IMG/VR virus record: IMGVR_UViG_3300046007_012091
Location: 1 to 45,531 of that record
Length of the DNA stretch: 45,531 bases
From: a virus
Reading direction: 5' to 3' (one strand)
The notes beneath the pieces are model-generated. The model did not search any database. It was not told the origin of the DNA and worked only from the letters and a program-made list of their open reading frames with translations. A program made the translations under genes and the position numbers. Shown here one piece after another: positions 41,545 through 45,531 of the stretch. Position 1 is the first letter of the stretch. Every line of letters starts with the position of its first letter.

Positions 41545-41552
41545 AATAAATA
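41545..41552 (+). promoter_or_regulatory. Candidate late promoter AATAAATA for gene 6
   Basis: The plus strand reads AATAAATATGG, 20 nt before the gene 6 ATG and directly after the gp25 terminator. The leader (TATTGATTATATATT) has no recognisable Shine-Dalgarno. Confidence 0.5.
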
Positions 41553-41572
41553 TGGTATATTGATTATATATT

Positions 41573-44500
41573 ATGATTCCATCAACAAATTCTAAATTAC
41601 TCGTAGCAGAAGATTGGATTAAAATCTATCAAAGCTTTAGAAATGCCGATTTCAAAAGTTACGATTTTGAAACTTTACGTAGAACAATGATTCAATACCT
41701 TCAGGAAAATTATCCTGAAGATTTTAATGATTTTATTGAAAGCAGTGAATTCATAGCTTTGGTTGATTTATTAGCATATCTTGGACAAAATCTAAGTTTC
41801 AGAATTGATTTAAATGCTCGAGAAAATTTTCTTGAGACTGCGCAAAGAAGAGATAGTATTTTAAGATTAGCACAATTAATTAGCTATGTACCGAAACGTA
41901 ATACTCCTTCTAGCGGTTTTTTAAAAATAACCTCATTATCAACAACTGATAATGTATTGGATGCTAATGGAATAAATTTATCTAACAGTACAATCGCATG
42001 GAATGATCCAACAAATCCCAGTTGGTATCAACAATTCATAACAGTTTTAAATTCAGCGATGACAGGGGTAGCAGTATTTGGAAAACCGTTTGATAGAAAT
42101 ACTATAGATGGAATTCTTACTGAGCAATATCGACTTAATAGTACTAATACTGATGTGCCGGTTTACAGTTTTTTGAAAAACATAAACGGTACGAACATGA
42201 ATTTTGAGGTAACTTCTTGTGCATTTAGTGGTAGTACTTCGATATATGAAGAACCACCTAGACCCGCAAATACATTCAGTTTAATTTACAAAAACGATAA
42301 TCAAGGTTCGGGTAGTATCAATACAGGATTTTTTGTACATTTTAGACAAGGTAGATTAGGTTTAGCTAATTTTGAAATTAATGCTCCTGTACCTAATGAA
42401 ATTATAGGTATTAATACACCAAACATTAACGATACTGATGTTTGGTTGTGGCAATTAGATAGCAACGGAAATTACGGAACATTATGGACCAAAGTTCCTG
42501 CTGTTACTGGAAACAATATAATTTACAACAGTGTAGATCGCAACGAAAGAAATATATATAGCGTAACTTCTCGAGATAGAGATCAGATAGATTTAAATTT
42601 CGCCGACGGAGCTTTTGGCAATTTGCCTAAAGGAAAATTCGTCTTAATTTATAGACAAAGTAATGGATTGAGTTATAGTATTAAACCCGAACAATTAAGT
42701 GGAATAATTGTAAATGTTCCATACGCGAATAAATCGGGACAAATTCATTCTTTAAGTTTAACTTTAAATTTACAATATACTGTTAATAACAGTTCAGGAC
42801 CTGAATCCAATAATAGTATACAAAGTAAAGCACCTCAAGCTTACTATACTCAAAATAGGATGGTCACAGCTGAAGATTACAATATAACTCCTTTGACATT
42901 GGGTAATGATATATTAAAAGTAAAAAGTGTTGCTAGAGCCACTAGCGGACTGAGCAAATATTTTGATCTAAGTGATGTGACAGGAAAATATAGTCAAACA
43001 AATATTTTTGCGAATGATGGTATAATTTACAAGAATTCTGTTGAAGAAAATTTTGAATTTGAATTTACTAATAGAAATGAAGTTTATGCAGTAATAAAAC
43101 AGAGATTGGCACCTATACTGGCTTCTACTTCCATGAGGTCTTTTTATTTTGATAATTATTCGAGACCGTCTTTTTCTGAATTAAGTCTTTTATGGAAATT
43201 AGTTAATAGAGTCTCTAGTGAATCTAGAGGGTATTTCTATTCAACGATAAACAATGCTCCTGCTAATGTGGGAAGTTTTACAACCGATAATTTAAAATTT
43301 GTGTCTCCTGGTGCTTTAATTAAATTTCAGGATCCTGATAATAAAATCATTTGGACTAAAATTGTAAATGTAATAGGGGATGGATCTAATTCAGGATTAG
43401 GTTTATTAGATGACGGTACGGGACCAATAATAGTAAGCGATATAATTCCGGATGGAAGTATTCCTATAGAAGTTATCCCTAAATTCATAAATGTATATTC
43501 ATTTGCATTTGAAACGGAATTAGTAAATTTATGTATTAATCAAAGAAATTTTGGATTAAGTTTTAATCAAAATACTAGAGTATGGAATATTATATTAGAT
43601 ACCAATTTAAACATCTTAGGACCTTTTGATTTGTCTTTTCAGGGCGATAAGACCAATTCGAGTAAAGATGCTAGTTGGCTTATTAGTTTTACATGGACAG
43701 GAAAAAATTATAAGGTAAGATACAGATTAACCGATTACATTTTTGAAAGCGAAAAGCAGACAAGTTTCTTTGTTGATCCAAGTACAATTAATTATGATTT
43801 TACATCAGATAGTGTTGTTAAAGATCAAATTACTGTACTGTCTATCAATACACAAAATAATAATATCAATAGCAGTCTAGGCGAAGATTATCTTTGGCAA
43901 ATTGACGGATCAAAAGTTGAACCTGATGGATATGTAGAACCAAAGAAAGTTAAGGTAAGTTTTTATGATTACAATAGTTCTGGGCAGATAGACAATCCTG
44001 ATACTTTTACAGAAATAGTAGGAACAGGTACAACTAACTTTGTCTATTTTGAAACTTTACCAGACGGCCTTAGATATCGGGTAATGAATACTGCTACTAT
44101 TTTACCATATCAGTTTGAAAGCGATGTGTTATCACCGATAGATAATCAACTATACTATTTTTATGATTTAAGTTTAGATGTTGTTAAAAGTTATTCAACT
44201 TCTACCGCCGAATTTATCTATCAACCCAAATATTATGCTTACCCGGGACGTAAAAACTTGAAGTTTCAATATCAACATAATAGCAGTGAAGATAGACGTA
44301 TAGATCCTAGTAAGAGCAATTTAATTGACGTGTATTTGCTTACGAATGAATATGACATCGCCTACAGATCATGGTTATTTGATAATGTAGGAACTAATGA
44401 ACCTCTTGCTCCTACCAGCCAAGGACTAGAACAAAGTTTTGGAGGAAAATTGGAATTATTAAAAACTATTAGTGACGAAATAATTTTTCAACCGGTGAAA

Positions 44501-44890
44501 TATAAAATATTATTTGGATCAAAGGCGGATATTAATTTACAAGCTATATTCAAGGCAGTAAGAAATTCAACAATACCTATTAGTGATAATGAAATTAAAT
44601 CTCAAATTTTAGATGCAATTAATCAGTTTTTTGCTTTAGAAAATTGGGATTTTGGACAATCGTTTTATTTTAGCGAATTAGTAACTTATGTTATGAATTT
44701 ACTTACACCTAATATAACAAATTTTGTAATCGTACCTAGAGTGAATAATTTTGGCAGCTTATATGAAATAACATGTCTAAGTAATGAAATTTTTATCAGC
44801 GGAGCTACTGTGTCTGATATTGAAGTCATTGATGGAATAACTGCGGCTCAATTAAGAACATCATCTATATTGACAAATAGTGGAAGTTAA
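41573..44890 (+). CDS. 6: Baseplate wedge protein gp6
   Basis: A 1105-aa protein with the gp6/baseplate-J signature at the N-terminus: SKLLVAEDWIKIYQSFRNADF, YDFETLRRTMIQYLQENYPEDF, FIALVDLLAYLGQNLSFRIDLN, and TAQRRDSILRLAQLISYVPKRN. A later AYYTQNRMVTAEDYNI segment near residue 425 is also family-typical. T4 gp6 is 660 aa, so this form is far larger. The extra part appears to be inserted in the middle and C-terminal thirds (strand-rich, about residues 570-960), before a C-terminal domain (NEIKSQILDAINQFFALENWDFGQSF) that resembles the usual gp6 end. It builds the wedge ring with gp25 and gp53. Confidence 0.9.
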   Translation: MIPSTNSKLLVAEDWIKIYQSFRNADFKSYDFETLRRTMIQYLQENYPEDFNDFIESSEFIALVDLLAYLGQNLSFRIDLNARENFLETAQRRDSILRLAQLISYVPKRNTPSSGFLKITSLSTTDNVLDANGINLSNSTIAWNDPTNPSWYQQFITVLNSAMTGVAVFGKPFDRNTIDGILTEQYRLNSTNTDVPVYSFLKNINGTNMNFEVTSCAFSGSTSIYEEPPRPANTFSLIYKNDNQGSGSINTGFFVHFRQGRLGLANFEINAPVPNEIIGINTPNINDTDVWLWQLDSNGNYGTLWTKVPAVTGNNIIYNSVDRNERNIYSVTSRDRDQIDLNFADGAFGNLPKGKFVLIYRQSNGLSYSIKPEQLSGIIVNVPYANKSGQIHSLSLTLNLQYTVNNSSGPESNNSIQSKAPQAYYTQNRMVTAEDYNITPLTLGNDILKVKSVARATSGLSKYFDLSDVTGKYSQTNIFANDGIIYKNSVEENFEFEFTNRNEVYAVIKQRLAPILASTSMRSFYFDNYSRPSFSELSLLWKLVNRVSSESRGYFYSTINNAPANVGSFTTDNLKFVSPGALIKFQDPDNKIIWTKIVNVIGDGSNSGLGLLDDGTGPIIVSDIIPDGSIPIEVIPKFINVYSFAFETELVNLCINQRNFGLSFNQNTRVWNIILDTNLNILGPFDLSFQGDKTNSSKDASWLISFTWTGKNYKVRYRLTDYIFESEKQTSFFVDPSTINYDFTSDSVVKDQITVLSINTQNNNINSSLGEDYLWQIDGSKVEPDGYVEPKKVKVSFYDYNSSGQIDNPDTFTEIVGTGTTNFVYFETLPDGLRYRVMNTATILPYQFESDVLSPIDNQLYYFYDLSLDVVKSYSTSTAEFIYQPKYYAYPGRKNLKFQYQHNSSEDRRIDPSKSNLIDVYLLTNEYDIAYRSWLFDNVGTNEPLAPTSQGLEQSFGGKLELLKTISDEIIFQPVKYKILFGSKADINLQAIFKAVRNSTIPISDNEIKSQILDAINQFFALENWDFGQSFYFSELVTYVMNLLTPNITNFVIVPRVNNFGSLYEITCLSNEIFISGATVSDIEVIDGITAAQLRTSSILTNSGS

Positions 44891-44892
44891 TA

Positions 44893-45531
44893 ATGGCAAA
44901 GAAACCTATTAAATCTCTCAAACTTTTACCAGAATTTTTACAAACAGAAAAAAATTCAAAATTTTTGTCAAGCACTATTGACCAACTCATACAGCCTGCT
45001 CAATTAGAACGACTAGATGGTTTTATTGGTAGTAAGTTTACACCTACTTATAAAAGCACCAGTGATGTATACATTTCTGAAGTATTACCTCTCAGAACAA
45101 GATATCAATTAGAACCTGCGTTAGTTATCAAAAATGAAGTTTTAGATGTAGAGCAAATTAAAGCTTTAGATGATTTAATCAACGAAATATCTATTCAAGG
45201 AGGATTTGTTAATAATCTCAATAGACTTTTTTCTCCTGAATTTTATTCTTTTAATCCTCATATAGATTTTGATAAATTTGTAAATTTCCAAAAATATTAT
45301 TGGTTACCTACAGGTCCAGCTACGATCACGATTACAGGTAAACAGCTTAATTCATCTAGCACCTATTCGATTGTAGACAACGAATTAAAATCGGCCTGGA
45401 TTTTTTCTCCTGACGGTTTTACTGCTAATCCTGTAATCACTTTGTATAGGGGTAATACCTATAATTTTAGCATTAATAGTGAATATGGCTTTTATATTAA
45501 AACTGCTCCTACTACAGGATCGGATGATCCT
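44893..45531 (+). CDS. Baseplate wedge-position protein (gp7-like slot), truncated at window end
   Basis: The ATG at 44893 lies 2 nt after the gene 6 stop, with GGAAG inside the end of gene 6 as Shine-Dalgarno. The frame is open for 213 codons to the window edge (MAKKPIKSLKLLPEFLQTEK...). Segments such as YISEVLPLRTRYQLEPALVI, LINEISIQGGFVNNLNRLFS, and FDKFVNFQKYYWLPTGP are typical of the very large structural protein that follows gene 6 in marine T4-like phages. T4 has gene 7 here. Assignment to gp7 is by position only; fold homology cannot be judged from the fragment. Confidence 0.7.
   Translation, partial: MAKKPIKSLKLLPEFLQTEKNSKFLSSTIDQLIQPAQLERLDGFIGSKFTPTYKSTSDVYISEVLPLRTRYQLEPALVIKNEVLDVEQIKALDDLINEISIQGGFVNNLNRLFSPEFYSFNPHIDFDKFVNFQKYYWLPTGPATITITGKQLNSSSTYSIVDNELKSAWIFSPDGFTANPVITLYRGNTYNFSINSEYGFYIKTAPTTGSDDP

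Noticed and set aside
1-45531. tRNA genes, integrase, attachment sites or insertion sequences
   Set aside because: None was recognised by eye. A tRNA search program was not available, so absence of tRNAs is not proven.

Overview
This window is 45.5 kb of a T4-like (Straboviridae/cyanophage/pelagiphage-type contractile-tail) phage genome. It is AT-rich, nearly gapless and entirely viral. The evidence is a recognisable T4 core: portal gp20, prohead protease gp21, scaffold gp22, major capsid gp23, tape measure, gp26-type hub/chaperone, recombination genes 46/47, late sigma factor gp55, and baseplate genes 53, 5, 25, 6 and a gp7-position gene. Lengths and styles (393-aa gp23, 302-aa gp55 with a long N-terminal half, very large fibre genes, 1105-aa gp6) point to an uncultured aquatic T4 relative rather than an enteric one. 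The host cannot be named from sequence.

Layout. Positions 1-16.8 kb (minus strand) are a giant fibre/adhesin operon: a 1804-aa beta-helix-like protein, small virion proteins, a 1421-aa fibre with collagen-like Gly-X-Ser triplets and 32 cysteine-bearing 17-residue repeats, and then at least four tandem LamG-type adhesins joined by ATGA or TAAATG junctions. Positions 16.9-26.1 kb (minus) are the head block (virion protein, 23, 22, 21, acidic core protein, small gene, 20) and the tape measure gene. Positions 26.2-27.3 kb (plus) hold gene 26 and a -1-frame ORF. Positions 27.3-33.6 kb (minus) hold a small gene, a structured RNA region resembling a group I intron core, a GIY-YIG homing endonuclease, small genes, and the 55-47-46 late-transcription/recombination block. 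Positions 33.7-45.5 kb (plus) are the baseplate block.

How it works together. gp55 is expected to direct late transcription, and NNTAAATA elements (several exactly TATAAATA) lie before many of the structural transcription units. The 55-47-46 block instead has a host sigma70-type promoter overlapped by a palindrome. Intrinsic terminators close gene 23, the 294-aa virion gene, gene 26 and gene 25.

The strongest new signal is at the end of gene 26. A U UUU UUC slippery heptamer starts directly after a stop codon in the -1 frame. It is followed, after 6 nt, by a 12-bp perfect stem, and the -1 frame then runs 76 codons past the slip without any ATG. This has the layout of the lambda G/GT tail-chaperone frameshift, but in a T4-like gene next to the tape measure gene. 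Second is the group-I-like pseudoknotted RNA downstream of the homing endonuclease. Third are two late genes whose TATAAATA-like element sits 5 nt before the ATG, implying leaderless late mRNAs.
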